Position numbers and translations under genes: made by a program. DNA of 64,000 nucleotides, taken from positions 1 to 64,000 of the forward strand of contig SYGP01000012.1 of assembly GCA_005799495.1 (NCBI GenBank), given 5' to 3'. This DNA comes from Planctomycetia bacterium. GTDB taxonomy: Bacteria; Planctomycetota; Phycisphaerae; Phycisphaerales; SM1A02. Below the pieces are notes generated by a model. It saw only the letters and a list, made by a program, of their open reading frames with translations. It was not told where the DNA came from and ran no database searches. Shown here piece by piece: positions 17,340 to 25,280 of the stretch (positions are counted from its first letter, which is position 1; every line of letters starts with the position of its first letter).

Positions 17340-18713
17340 ATGCGACCAATCCACGCTCTCTCCCTGATCTCGATCGGACTGCTTTGTGCTCCCGCTGCGG
17401 CTGGCGTAACTCCGATTCGCCCGAAGCAGGTCATCGCCACCGGCTTGGTGTATCCAACTTGGATTGGACACGCCCCTGGAGACGAAAGCAGGCTGTTCGT
17501 TTTGGAAAAGGCTGGTCGTGTGCGCATCATCACGCTCGGCGCGACGCCGGCGCTGCTGGCGACGAACTTCCTCAACATCGATCCGATTGTCACGGGCGGC
17601 GCATCGGTCAGTGACGAGCAAGGCTTGCTCGGGATGGCATTCGACCCGGATTATGCAACGAATGGGCAGTTCTATGTGTACTACACGGGCTCTGGCACCA
17701 ATAACCTTGCCCGCTACACCGTTTCGAGCAATCCCAACGTTGCAAACAGCACGGGCGTCGTGATGATGACTTGGTCCGATCCGTACGTGAATCACAACGG
17801 CGGCGACATCCACTTCAAGCCCGGCACTCGCGACCTCTACATGGGCACTGGTGACGGCGGCAGCGCGAATGATCCAGGCAATGTCGCGCAGAACCTCACG
17901 AGCCGCTTGGGCAAGATGCACCGCATCACCCCGACGGTTGGTGGATCATCACCGTACTACACGATCCCTGCGTCGAATCCATTTGTCGGCGGTTCGACGA
18001 CAGCCGATGACACGGTTTGGTCCTATGGACTCCGAAATCCGTGGCGTTGGTGCTTCGATCGGGCGAACGGCGACATGTACATCGCAGATGTCGGACAGAA
18101 TGCCGTTGAAGAGGTGAACTTTGAACCCAATGGCACGGCAGGAGGCCGGAACTACGGCTGGCGCTGCACGGAAGGAACTTCCTGCACGGGATTGACTGGC
18201 TGCACCTGCAATGGAACCGGCTTGACCGCACCCATTCGGACTTACTCCCACAACACAGCGGGTGGTTACAGCATCACCGGCGGTCGCGTGTACCGGGGAT
18301 GCGCGATGCCTGACATGCAGGGCATCTACTTCTATGTCGATTACGGGTCGAACAACTCTTGGTCGCTGCGCATGGTCAACGGCGCGGTGACCGAGTTCGT
18401 GACAAGGAACTCCGAGCTGCAGACTTCGCTCGGCGGCCAGACCGTCAATCAGGTGGTCGCCTTCGGTGAGGATGCGCTCGGTGAGTTGTACATGGCGGAT
18501 CACGGCGGGGGGATCTTCAAGATCGTTCCGCAAAGTGGCGAGGTGACCTGCGTTCCACCGAATCCGTCCGATCTCAACGATGACGGCGTCGTGAATGGTG
18601 CGGATCTCACCTTGCTCTTGAGCTGCTGGGGCTCGACTTGCGGCGACATCGACGGCAGTGGGAGCACCGACGGTTCGGATCTGGCCTCCATGCTCTCGGC
18701 TTGGACTGGCTGA
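17340..18713 (+). CDS. Secreted PQQ/GSDH-type sugar dehydrogenase with dockerin-like C-terminus
   Basis: This is a 457-residue exported beta-propeller of the soluble glucose/sorbosone dehydrogenase family, enzymes that oxidise sugars with PQQ. The signal peptide is MRPIHALSLISIGLLCAPAA. Family signatures follow in order: YPTWIGHAPGDESRLFVLEK, EQGLLGMAFDPDY, VNHNGGDIHFKPG (proposed catalytic His), YMGTGDGG (calcium/PQQ loop), SYGLRNPWRWCFDRANGDMY and ADVGQNAVEEVN. The last 45 residues are the two-copy dockerin-like anchor (DLNDDGVVNGADLTLL, DIDGSGSTDGSDLASM). The actual substrate and PQQ use are inferred. The gene has its own strong promoter and possible operator. It converges on the TerC gene 33 bp downstream. 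Confidence 0.88.
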   Translation: MRPIHALSLISIGLLCAPAAAGVTPIRPKQVIATGLVYPTWIGHAPGDESRLFVLEKAGRVRIITLGATPALLATNFLNIDPIVTGGASVSDEQGLLGMAFDPDYATNGQFYVYYTGSGTNNLARYTVSSNPNVANSTGVVMMTWSDPYVNHNGGDIHFKPGTRDLYMGTGDGGSANDPGNVAQNLTSRLGKMHRITPTVGGSSPYYTIPASNPFVGGSTTADDTVWSYGLRNPWRWCFDRANGDMYIADVGQNAVEEVNFEPNGTAGGRNYGWRCTEGTSCTGLTGCTCNGTGLTAPIRTYSHNTAGGYSITGGRVYRGCAMPDMQGIYFYVDYGSNNSWSLRMVNGAVTEFVTRNSELQTSLGGQTVNQVVAFGEDALGELYMADHGGGIFKIVPQSGEVTCVPPNPSDLNDDGVVNGADLTLLLSCWGSTCGDIDGSGSTDGSDLASMLSAWTG

Positions 18714-18745
18714 GCGTTCGCGTCGATTCTCTGCGAACTATCCCT

Positions 18746-19489
18746 TCAACTGCCGCTCGGTGGAGCGGGGGTCTTGTGGCGTGCTCGAATCTTGATGTTG
18801 ACGAGTTCCACGCCGAGGGAGAACGCCATCGCGAAGTAGATGGCGCCCTTGGGGACGTGGACTTGGATGGCCTCGAGCACCAGCCCTGAACCGATGAGCA
18901 CGAGGAACGCCAGCGCGAGCGTCTTCAGCGTCGGATGTCGGGTGACCACCTGCGACACCTTGCCGGCAAAGGCGATCATCACCAATACCGCGACGATGAT
19001 CGCTGCCACCATCACGCTGATCTGGCTCGCCATCCCGACTGCCGTGATGACCGAGTCGATGGAAAAGACAATATCTATGAGGCAGATTTGCAGGAGCACA
19101 AGCCCAACCACTGCCTTGCTGGCGGATTGCGCATTGTGTGTCGCGGGTCCTTCGACTTGGTGGTGCATCTCGAGGACCGCCTTCGCCATCAGTACCAGTC
19201 CGCCCGTCCCGAGAACCAGATCTCGGATGCTTGGCGCGAATGTGAGGCTTGCGAGCGAGATTGAAAAGAGGGGGTCGGTGAGACTCGCGAGCCAAGTAAT
19301 CGAGAAGAGAAGCCCGATTCGGACGCCCATGGCCAGCAGCAGCCCGAACTGCCGTGCGAACTCTCGCTGCGATGGCGGCAACTTCTCGCACAGAATCGCG
19401 ATGTAGATGACGTTGTCGATTCCAAGCACGATCTCAAGTGCCGCGAGAGCGACGAATCCGACGGCACTATCGATGGTGAGCCATTCCAC
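18746..19489 (-). CDS. TerC-family integral membrane protein
   Basis: This is a 247-residue polytopic protein of the TerC family, whose members are tied to tellurite resistance or manganese export. The start MEWLTIDSAVGFVALAALEI leads to the family signature EIVLGIDNVIYIAILCEKLP. A second, internal copy of the motif follows (LIDIVFSIDSVITAVGMA); the paired Asp residues in the membrane are probable metal ligands. Seven or so hydrophobic segments are visible, with a central His/Glu linker and a short Arg/Lys/Pro tail. It lies between two plus-strand genes and diverges from the second DUF1573 gene by 20 bp. Metal transport is the best-supported role, but the ion is not certain. Confidence 0.9.
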   Translation of the reverse strand: MEWLTIDSAVGFVALAALEIVLGIDNVIYIAILCEKLPPSQREFARQFGLLLAMGVRIGLLFSITWLASLTDPLFSISLASLTFAPSIRDLVLGTGGLVLMAKAVLEMHHQVEGPATHNAQSASKAVVGLVLLQICLIDIVFSIDSVITAVGMASQISVMVAAIIVAVLVMIAFAGKVSQVVTRHPTLKTLALAFLVLIGSGLVLEAIQVHVPKGAIYFAMAFSLGVELVNIKIRARHKTPAPPSGS

Positions 19490-19509
19490 GACGGTCGTAG
19501 ACTAGTGTC

Positions 19510-20589
19510 ATGCGACCTCCGAGCCATGCGTTCCTGATCGCCGCTGCTGCATGGGTGCTGTCTGCGGGTTGGACGGGAGCGCAGTCGCAGCAGCAGGTGG
19601 TGCCGCCGGCACCTGTCGCGGTCGAGCCGCCGCAAATCGATTTTGGCAAGGTCAAGCCTGGAAGCAAGTTGCCCGGCACATTCCGCCTTCGGAACTTGGC
19701 TCCGAGTGCGGTGACGGTGAAGGCTGTGACACCGAGCTGCAAATGCACCGACATTTCGCTTGCCCCCGGCACAGTCATCCCGGTGGGTGGCAGTGTGGAA
19801 GTCGCTGCAACGCTTGCCGTACCCACAACGCCTGGGGAGAAGGATGCAAAGGTATTCATCACCTTTGAGGGCTTTGGTGCCCCCACGATGGCGATGCTGA
19901 AGGCCGATGCGACACTGCCGATTCGAGCGACGCCGTCGTTCGTGGATGCGCTGAAGGGGACATTGACGGGCGTCGTGCAGGTGAGCAGCGAGGATCAGCA
20001 GCCGTTTCGTGTGCTCAGCGCAGGAGGCGTGGCTCCGATCTTCGTGAACTTCGATCCAGCGAGCGACGCGCCGCGATCGACCTACATCTTGCGCTGGAAC
20101 TTTCCGAACGCGCCGTGCGAGAAGATGCCGCTGTGGTGGGTGGTGGAGACGGATCGTCCCGACTGTCCGTTGATTCCCCTGCGTTTTCGCCACGAGTGCA
20201 CGGGGATGCGCGCGGATCCAGGCAAGGAGGCGCGTTTCTGGTTCATCCCAGAACCGCTGCTGCTTGCCAACCGTGTCGCTGTCGGATCATCCGTGGTGTT
20301 GCCCCTCGTGATCGAGCACTACAACCCGAAGTCGAAGGGCGCCGTGATGCGCGCCGACTGGTCGCAGGTGAAGTCGGTGCAGTCGCTGTCGCCTGACTTG
20401 GTTGCCACGCTCGAGGGAGCGAAGCCCGGCGCGAAGAACGATGTCGAGGTGCAGGTTCGTGTCGCGCCTGCGCCGTCGGCGCGCGGAGCGATCTATGCGC
20501 CCATCGAAATCACGACCGCGACTGGATCGGCAGTCGTGGCGGTCTCGATGCAGGTGGCGGAGCCTGCAGCAGATCCAGCCAAGCAGTGA
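19510..20589 (+). CDS. Exported DUF1573 protein, paralogue 2
   Basis: This is a 359-residue exported protein (signal MRPPSHAFLIAAAAWVLSAG). The DUF1573 Ig-like domain covers about residues 35-125 (QIDFGKVKPGSKLPGTFRLR, then TPSCKCTDIS with the C-x-C). The C-terminal two-thirds aligns by eye with the protein at 8531: FRVLSAGGVAPIFVNFDPAS, PCEKMPLWWVVETDRPDCP and PLRFRHECTGM. Two unlinked copies in one genome, sharing several conserved Cys and the ETD motif, suggest a distinct family with a conserved extra domain. The function is unknown; a role in envelope assembly or surface display is only a guess. The phosphoesterase gene begins 3 bp after its stop, so it probably leads a four-gene operon ending at 23363. 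Confidence 0.82.
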   Translation: MRPPSHAFLIAAAAWVLSAGWTGAQSQQQVVPPAPVAVEPPQIDFGKVKPGSKLPGTFRLRNLAPSAVTVKAVTPSCKCTDISLAPGTVIPVGGSVEVAATLAVPTTPGEKDAKVFITFEGFGAPTMAMLKADATLPIRATPSFVDALKGTLTGVVQVSSEDQQPFRVLSAGGVAPIFVNFDPASDAPRSTYILRWNFPNAPCEKMPLWWVVETDRPDCPLIPLRFRHECTGMRADPGKEARFWFIPEPLLLANRVAVGSSVVLPLVIEHYNPKSKGAVMRADWSQVKSVQSLSPDLVATLEGAKPGAKNDVEVQVRVAPAPSARGAIYAPIEITTATGSAVVAVSMQVAEPAADPAKQ

Positions 20590-20592
20590 GCG

Positions 20593-21471
20593 ATGGAACT
20601 GCCGCGACCAAACTGGATCGATGCGGACGAGATGATCGAGTTGTTCGAGCGGGCCGCGGACACGCTGCTTCGTTCGCCGCTGCGACGCGGTTCGACCGTG
20701 CACCTGCCGCCGCGTGGTCGACTGCTGGCAACTGGTGACATCCACGATTTTCCAGGGCATCTCGAGGCGATTGTGCGACTGGCAGAGCTGGATGGTTCGC
20801 CCGATCACCATGTCATGCTGCACGAGCTGATCCATGGCGAGAGGCTGGTGGACCGCATGGACATGTCGTATCGGAACTTGGCGGTGGTGGCGCGGTTGGT
20901 GGTGGAGTATCCGCTGCAGGTGCACCCGCTGTTGGCGAACCACGAGTTGGCGCAGTGCCAGCGGATGGCAGTCAGCAAGGGTGGCGGCGATCAGGTGGCG
21001 ATGTTCGACGATGGACTGGAGTATGTCTTCGGCGAACGGGCGGAAGAGGTCGCGACGGCGATCCGCGAGTTCATCTTGGCCTTCCCGTTGGTGCTGCGCG
21101 CTGACAACGGACTGTGGTGCGCACACTCGATTCCGAGCCGCTATGACTTTGATGATGGGGCGTTCGATCGACGGCTCGAGGACGCGGACTATCGTTCGCC
21201 CAAGGGAACGGCGTGGACGGTGGTTTGGGGACGAACGCAAGACCCTGATCATGTGCAGACCCTGCTGACGCGATTGCACGCGAAGTTGTTTGTGGTGGGG
21301 CACTGCTCGGTGGAGATGGGCGCGGCATCGCCTGTCGATGGTTTGGTGGTGCTCAACAGTGACCATGAGCGTGGCGCGGTGGCGTTCATCGCGTTGGATC
21401 GGCCGCTGCCAAGCGCGGATGAACTGGTCAAGCAAGCCATTCCGCTGGTGCTGCACAGACCGCTGTCATGA
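20593..21471 (+). CDS. Calcineurin-like metallophosphoesterase
   Basis: This is a 292-residue cytosolic protein with the metallophosphoesterase fold. The two-metal motifs are ATGDIHDFPGH (D-x-H), a long helix containing HHVMLHELIHGERLVDRMDM (Asp and His candidates), LLANHEL (usual form GNHE; the first Gly is Ala here), CAHSIP and VVGHCSVEMG (G-H-x motif). The pattern resembles PPP-type protein phosphatases and ApaH-like hydrolases. The substrate may be a phosphoprotein or dinucleotide, and sequence alone does not decide. It follows the DUF1573 gene by 3 bp and overlaps tsaB by 4 bp, so all are probably one transcript. Confidence 0.82.
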   Translation: MELPRPNWIDADEMIELFERAADTLLRSPLRRGSTVHLPPRGRLLATGDIHDFPGHLEAIVRLAELDGSPDHHVMLHELIHGERLVDRMDMSYRNLAVVARLVVEYPLQVHPLLANHELAQCQRMAVSKGGGDQVAMFDDGLEYVFGERAEEVATAIREFILAFPLVLRADNGLWCAHSIPSRYDFDDGAFDRRLEDADYRSPKGTAWTVVWGRTQDPDHVQTLLTRLHAKLFVVGHCSVEMGAASPVDGLVVLNSDHERGAVAFIALDRPLPSADELVKQAIPLVLHRPLS

Positions 21472-22202
21472 CACGCGTGCTGTTGGCGATCGAGAGCAGC
21501 CAGCGAACGGTTTCGGTGGCACTGCGGACGGAGAGTGGAGCTGCGAGCGAGGTCGTTGCCGATGGCGATCCGCGTGAGCACGATCTGCTGTTGCCTGCGA
21601 TCGATCGCATTTGTCGTGATGCGGGCGTGACGCCCCGCGACATCGGCGCAGTCGCCGTCTCGACGGGCCCTGGAGGATTCACCGGGCTGCGTGTCGCGGT
21701 CGCCACTGCGAAGGGGCTCTGCGAGTCGTTGGGGATTCCAGCGATCGATGTGCGGAGTTGTTTGGTGGCGGCGGAGACACTCCGTGAGCGCTGGAGCGCA
21801 CAGGGGGCCCTTCAGGGGGCCCTTGTGGCCGTGGCGCTTGCGAGCAAGGGCAGTGGATGTTGGCTGTCGGTGGTGCGTACGGAGGCCGATGAGTGCATGA
21901 CGGTGGTGGAGGAGGGGTGGCGCGATGATGCGCAGCTTCCGCCACACATGTGCGCCCTGATCGCGGATGTGCATGCGCCGCCTGGGCTGCGTTCATGCGC
22001 CGCGGCCACGGGAGTGGCGGTGATCGAGCCGCTCTTCACCGCACGCGCATGCCTTGCCGTGGCGGAGCGGCAACTGCGTGCTGGGCAAGTGTGCGATGCG
22101 CTCTCGCTGGGTGTGCGTTATCCGCGCGAACCCGAGGCGGTGCTGAACTGGCGTGCCCGATATCCAACGCGCACGGACGCGTCTCGCGGCGAAGTTCGCT
22201 GA
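21468..22202 (+). CDS. tsaB: tRNA threonylcarbamoyladenosine biosynthesis protein TsaB
   Basis: TsaB forms a complex with TsaD and TsaE that installs t6A at position 37 of ANN-decoding tRNAs. It has an ASKHA fold but no catalysis of its own and serves as a dimerisation platform. The 244-residue protein starts MTRVLLAIESSQRTVSVALR and carries the family signature STGPGGFTGLRVAVATAKGL near residue 67. The C-terminal half is variable, as usual. A perfect 12-bp tandem duplication at 21801-21824 gives QGALQGAL inside the family's variable region. Translation is coupled to the phosphoesterase (ATGA overlap). The genes for TsaD and TsaE are not in this window. Confidence 0.93.
   Translation: MTRVLLAIESSQRTVSVALRTESGAASEVVADGDPREHDLLLPAIDRICRDAGVTPRDIGAVAVSTGPGGFTGLRVAVATAKGLCESLGIPAIDVRSCLVAAETLRERWSAQGALQGALVAVALASKGSGCWLSVVRTEADECMTVVEEGWRDDAQLPPHMCALIADVHAPPGLRSCAAATGVAVIEPLFTARACLAVAERQLRAGQVCDALSLGVRYPREPEAVLNWRARYPTRTDASRGEVR
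21801..21824 (+). repeat. Perfect 12-bp tandem duplication inside tsaB
   Basis: CAGGGGGCCCTT occurs twice in direct succession (21801-21812 and 21813-21824). It is in frame and adds the four residues QGAL. It lies in the poorly conserved second half of TsaB and probably arose by slippage. Confidence 0.8.
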
Positions 22203-22235
22203 AGTTTCCTCTTTGGCTGAAGGCGCGGGGGCCAT

Positions 22236-23363
22236 GTGCCGAAACAGGACGCGATGGAACGCGATGCGAGCAATGTTGGGAAATGTGATCGGCCCGTGCT
22301 GCTGCTTGTCGGCGGCCTGGATGTTTCCGCGGAGTGGACAGCGTGCAGTGACTTTGGCGTGGTCCCTCGGCTTGCGCGAAGCGCAGATCTGGCGGAGGCG
22401 ATGGAATGGATCGCGTCGCACTGGGCCGACACGGTGGTCGTGGATGCCGCGTGCCTTGGAACGCAGGCACAGGGGACTGCCTGGCTGACTTCACTTCGGG
22501 AGATTCGTCCGCATGCGGGCGTGATTCTGGTCGGCAGCCCGACGGCGAATCTTGGAGATGCGACGAGCATGGTGGCCGCGCTGTTCGGCGTTGGGCTTGG
22601 TGATTGGCTGGAACGCGATCAGTGGAGTTCGGCGTGGTCATCCGGTCGTGTCGCCCGCTGGTTGCTCGAGAGTGTGCAGCGGCGAGGGCGCGATGAGCGG
22701 TCGCGTCTGGTGGAGGGCGCATGCGCGCGACTGACGCAGGAGCGGCGCGGATTGGAGGAGCGCCTCGGGAAAGCGTGCGCAGACTTGTCGAAGGCGCGTG
22801 CAGACGCGGAAGAGCGCGAGGCTGTGGCTTCGATGCGCAGTGAGTGCAGTGCGATCCTGTCGATGGAGGTGGAGCCCGCGCCGATCATCGAGTGGAGTCT
22901 GCAGTACTTCATCGCGCGCGTTGGACCGACCAATGTGTCGCTCTTCGTTCGCGAGGGGGAGCGCTTCGTCGTCGGCGGATATGTGCGTGACGATCTGTCG
23001 CGGCGGGCTGCGGGCGGCATGCTCGAGCATCTGTCGACGGGTTGGTGCGAGAGCATCGCATCGCAACGCGCCGTTGTGCGGATTGCAGATGGGAACGCGG
23101 TCGCCCCGCGGTGGGTGGAGCTGCAGGGCGTTCTGCCTGGTAGGTCGGTGTTGGCATTTCCGTGCGCTGGCGATGAACTGGCGCAGGTGCCCGCGGTGGT
23201 GATTGCCTTTCGCGATGGTCGGCGTCCGTTTGGCCCTGATCTGGAACGGGTCGGGCGGGCGCTCGGACCTGCGCTCGGCGGGGCGATCGCGCGCGCACGG
23301 CGGGTTCTTGGGCGCATGCAGCCTCAGTGGCCGCGTTCACCGAAGGATCAACCTTCGGAGTGA
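22236..23363 (+). CDS. Degenerate receiver-like domain with coiled coil and GAF-like domain
   Basis: This encodes about 375 residues from a GTG at 22236 (or about 369 from the ATG at 22254). Residues 20-130 have the alternating beta-alpha pattern of a response-regulator receiver: VLLLVGGLDV, TVVVDAACLG with a possible phospho-acceptor Asp, and GVILVGSPTA. The acidic pair after strand 1 is replaced by Gly-Gly, and no conserved Lys is seen on the last strand, so phosphorylation is doubtful. A coiled coil follows (GLEERLGKACADLSKARADA). A GAF-like sensory domain completes the protein (EWSLQYFIARVGPTNVSLFV, REGERFVVGGYVRDDL). There is no DNA-binding or kinase output domain. It is probably a signalling adaptor. 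It closes the operon and converges on psd. Confidence 0.65.
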   Translation: MPKQDAMERDASNVGKCDRPVLLLVGGLDVSAEWTACSDFGVVPRLARSADLAEAMEWIASHWADTVVVDAACLGTQAQGTAWLTSLREIRPHAGVILVGSPTANLGDATSMVAALFGVGLGDWLERDQWSSAWSSGRVARWLLESVQRRGRDERSRLVEGACARLTQERRGLEERLGKACADLSKARADAEEREAVASMRSECSAILSMEVEPAPIIEWSLQYFIARVGPTNVSLFVREGERFVVGGYVRDDLSRRAAGGMLEHLSTGWCESIASQRAVVRIADGNAVAPRWVELQGVLPGRSVLAFPCAGDELAQVPAVVIAFRDGRRPFGPDLERVGRALGPALGGAIARARRVLGRMQPQWPRSPKDQPSE

Positions 23364-23369
23364 GTGCGA

Positions 23370-24035
23370 TCAGGCGCGTGGCGTCGCCGCGCGAATGGAG
23401 GCGAGCACCGTGACGCCGCCAACGACACGCGCACCCTTCCGGACTTGGACCGTGGACGCGTGCGCTGCAGGGATGATGAGCTCGGTCGTCGAACCGAACT
23501 TGATCATGCCAAAGCGCGCGGCGCGTTCAAAGCGTTGACCGGGGACCACGGGGCACACGATGCGCCGTGCGATGGCTCCTGACACTTGACGCACACCCAG
23601 CCGCGTTCCATCCGAGGCTTCGATCACGATCAGATTTGATTCGTTGACCTTCGCGCTCTCCTCCGAGCGCGCATCGAGATACTGCCCAGGCGTGTGCAGG
23701 ATCGACACGATGCTGCACGCGCAGGGCATGCGGTTGATGTGCACATCGAGCACACTGAGGAAGATGCGGATGATTACGGCTGGTCCATGCACGGCGGGAT
23801 GGTGATCGACCGCTTCGACAGCGGAGATCACGCCGTCGGCAGGGCTGACGAGATCGCTCGGGTTGTCGGTGGCTGGTCGTCGAAAGAGCGGATCGCGGAA
23901 GAACGCTGCAACGGCGAACCAGAGGATGCCAACGATGGTGATGAGCCACCAAGATGGCCCAAGGAGAAGAAGCGCGGCAATGGCAGCGAGCGTGGCGAGC
24001 CCCCATTCGCGCATCCCGAATCCGCTGAGGATCAT
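23370..24035 (-). CDS. psd: Phosphatidylserine decarboxylase, short (archaeal-type) form
   Basis: This enzyme makes phosphatidylethanolamine from phosphatidylserine; it is a pyruvoyl enzyme made by self-cleavage. The 221-residue length and motifs fit the compact PSD-A type: FFRDPLFRR, LVSPADGVIS, VLDVHINRMP (catalytic Asp/His region), and MIKFGSTTEL, where cleavage at Gly-Ser would form the pyruvoyl group. Two hydrophobic segments at residues 12-50 anchor it in the inner membrane. The ATG overlaps the stop of the HTH-membrane gene by 4 bp, so the pair is translationally coupled. The usual partner pssA is not in the window. It could instead act on archaetidylserine-like substrates, but phosphatidylserine is most likely. 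Confidence 0.9.
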   Translation of the reverse strand: MILSGFGMREWGLATLAAIAALLLLGPSWWLITIVGILWFAVAAFFRDPLFRRPATDNPSDLVSPADGVISAVEAVDHHPAVHGPAVIIRIFLSVLDVHINRMPCACSIVSILHTPGQYLDARSEESAKVNESNLIVIEASDGTRLGVRQVSGAIARRIVCPVVPGQRFERAARFGMIKFGSTTELIIPAAHASTVQVRKGARVVGGVTVLASIRAATPRA

Positions 24036-25246
24036 CCGTCGATGGACTTTCCGACGAAGAAGCCGATGCCGCCGAAGAGCAGCGTGCCGCCGGCGAGTCC
24101 CCCGAGCCAGAGCATCATGTTGTCCCCCGTGATCTCGCCAGCAAGCGCCGATCCACCTGAGGAACGCGTTCCAACCACGATGAGTGCGGCAACAACGATG
24201 GCAGCAAGCGCTCCCACCATCAGTCCGATGCCCAGCCCACTCGACGCACCATCGACGGTCTCCGCAGCAACAAGAACGGGTGTCGCGCCGCGTGCCGCCG
24301 ATGTTGTCGCCATCGCAGGCGCTGCCGCATCGGCATCCACGAACGCCTCGCCACCCACCTCGTCGGTCGGTGCGAACAGGTCAGTGTCCGCAGAGAGCGA
24401 TCCGCCGCCACCGTCGAAGGAGTCTGCGCCATCATCGAGAAGCGCAGCGCTGATGCTGGACGCATCGGCATCGGCAGAGTCATCCAAGCCGCGACCAACC
24501 GGCTCGAGCGAGAGGTCGTCGCCAGCCATCGAACTACCGTCCGCTGCAGGAGTGGGGCGCTTTGGCTGCGGGCGGGTGGGCATGGCCATCGACCCACTCA
24601 TTTCATTGAGAGCCATCCCCGACCCAGAGTCGCTTGGCGGGGCAGCCTGAGCGGGTGATGCCGGCTTCGTCGTGGAGTCTTCGAGCCCAAGGTCCAGATC
24701 CAATCCGAGATCGAGACCGCTGCCGGATCCCATCGATGCGGGGTTGTTCGGGAGTGCATGTGGACTGGATGCGCTTGGAACTGCACCAAGACCGGAGTCA
24801 TCGAGATCGAGCGCGATGCCACTGCCCGACTCGGCAGCCCTTGCAACCGGCGGAGGAGGTGCCTGCGCTGGCGCGATGCCTGAGTCAGCGAGGTCGAGGT
24901 CGAGCAAGTCGAGTTCTGCTCCGCTGCCACCACCTGCGGCGGGTGGTGCGGGCTGTGGTTCATCATCGAACTTGAGTTCATCGAGCACCGCGCTGCCGGA
25001 GTTCTCGCTGAGGTCAATGTCCAGCTGAAGAGGCTGAGGTGAAGCTGGAGCTTCGTCCTCGAGCGCAAGTTCGATGTTGCCAAGGTCGTCCACGACAAGC
25101 TGGTCGATGACCGCCTTCTTGAAGTGGGTCACATCGTGCATCTTGAACTCTTCCAATTGCCCCGAATCGACCATGGCGCGCAGCTCGGACTCCGACTTCT
25201 GGAGTTTCGCTGCAGCCTCGTCGATGGTGTAGAAGAGCTTGGCCAT
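24032..25246 (-). CDS. HTH protein with acidic repeats and two C-terminal membrane segments
   Basis: This is a 404-residue protein. Residues 1-50 form an excisionase/MerR-type winged HTH (FYTIDEAAAKLQKSESELRA, FKMHDVTHFKKAVIDQLVVD). A long low-complexity region, about residues 55-325, is rich in Asp, Leu, Ser, Gly and Pro, with repeated units such as SGSGIALDLDDSGLG and SGSGLDLGLDLDLGLEDS. Two hydrophobic segments end the protein (GLGIGLMVGALAAIVVAALI and MMLWLGGLAGGTLLFGGIGF). The HTH would sit in the cytoplasm, tethered by a flexible acidic linker. It is translationally coupled to psd. I do not recognise a characterised homologue. The HTH may bind DNA or may bind a protein. Confidence 0.75.
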   Translation of the reverse strand: MAKLFYTIDEAAAKLQKSESELRAMVDSGQLEEFKMHDVTHFKKAVIDQLVVDDLGNIELALEDEAPASPQPLQLDIDLSENSGSAVLDELKFDDEPQPAPPAAGGGSGAELDLLDLDLADSGIAPAQAPPPPVARAAESGSGIALDLDDSGLGAVPSASSPHALPNNPASMGSGSGLDLGLDLDLGLEDSTTKPASPAQAAPPSDSGSGMALNEMSGSMAMPTRPQPKRPTPAADGSSMAGDDLSLEPVGRGLDDSADADASSISAALLDDGADSFDGGGGSLSADTDLFAPTDEVGGEAFVDADAAAPAMATTSAARGATPVLVAAETVDGASSGLGIGLMVGALAAIVVAALIVVGTRSSGGSALAGEITGDNMMLWLGGLAGGTLLFGGIGFFVGKSIDG

Positions 25247-25280
25247 GAGACCCCGCCGGACTCCGTACGCTACGGGCGAA

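Noticed and set aside
18746-19489. A tellurite-resistance island around terC
   Set aside because: The TerC protein stands alone with no other ter genes; the family is common in chromosomes as a metal transporter.
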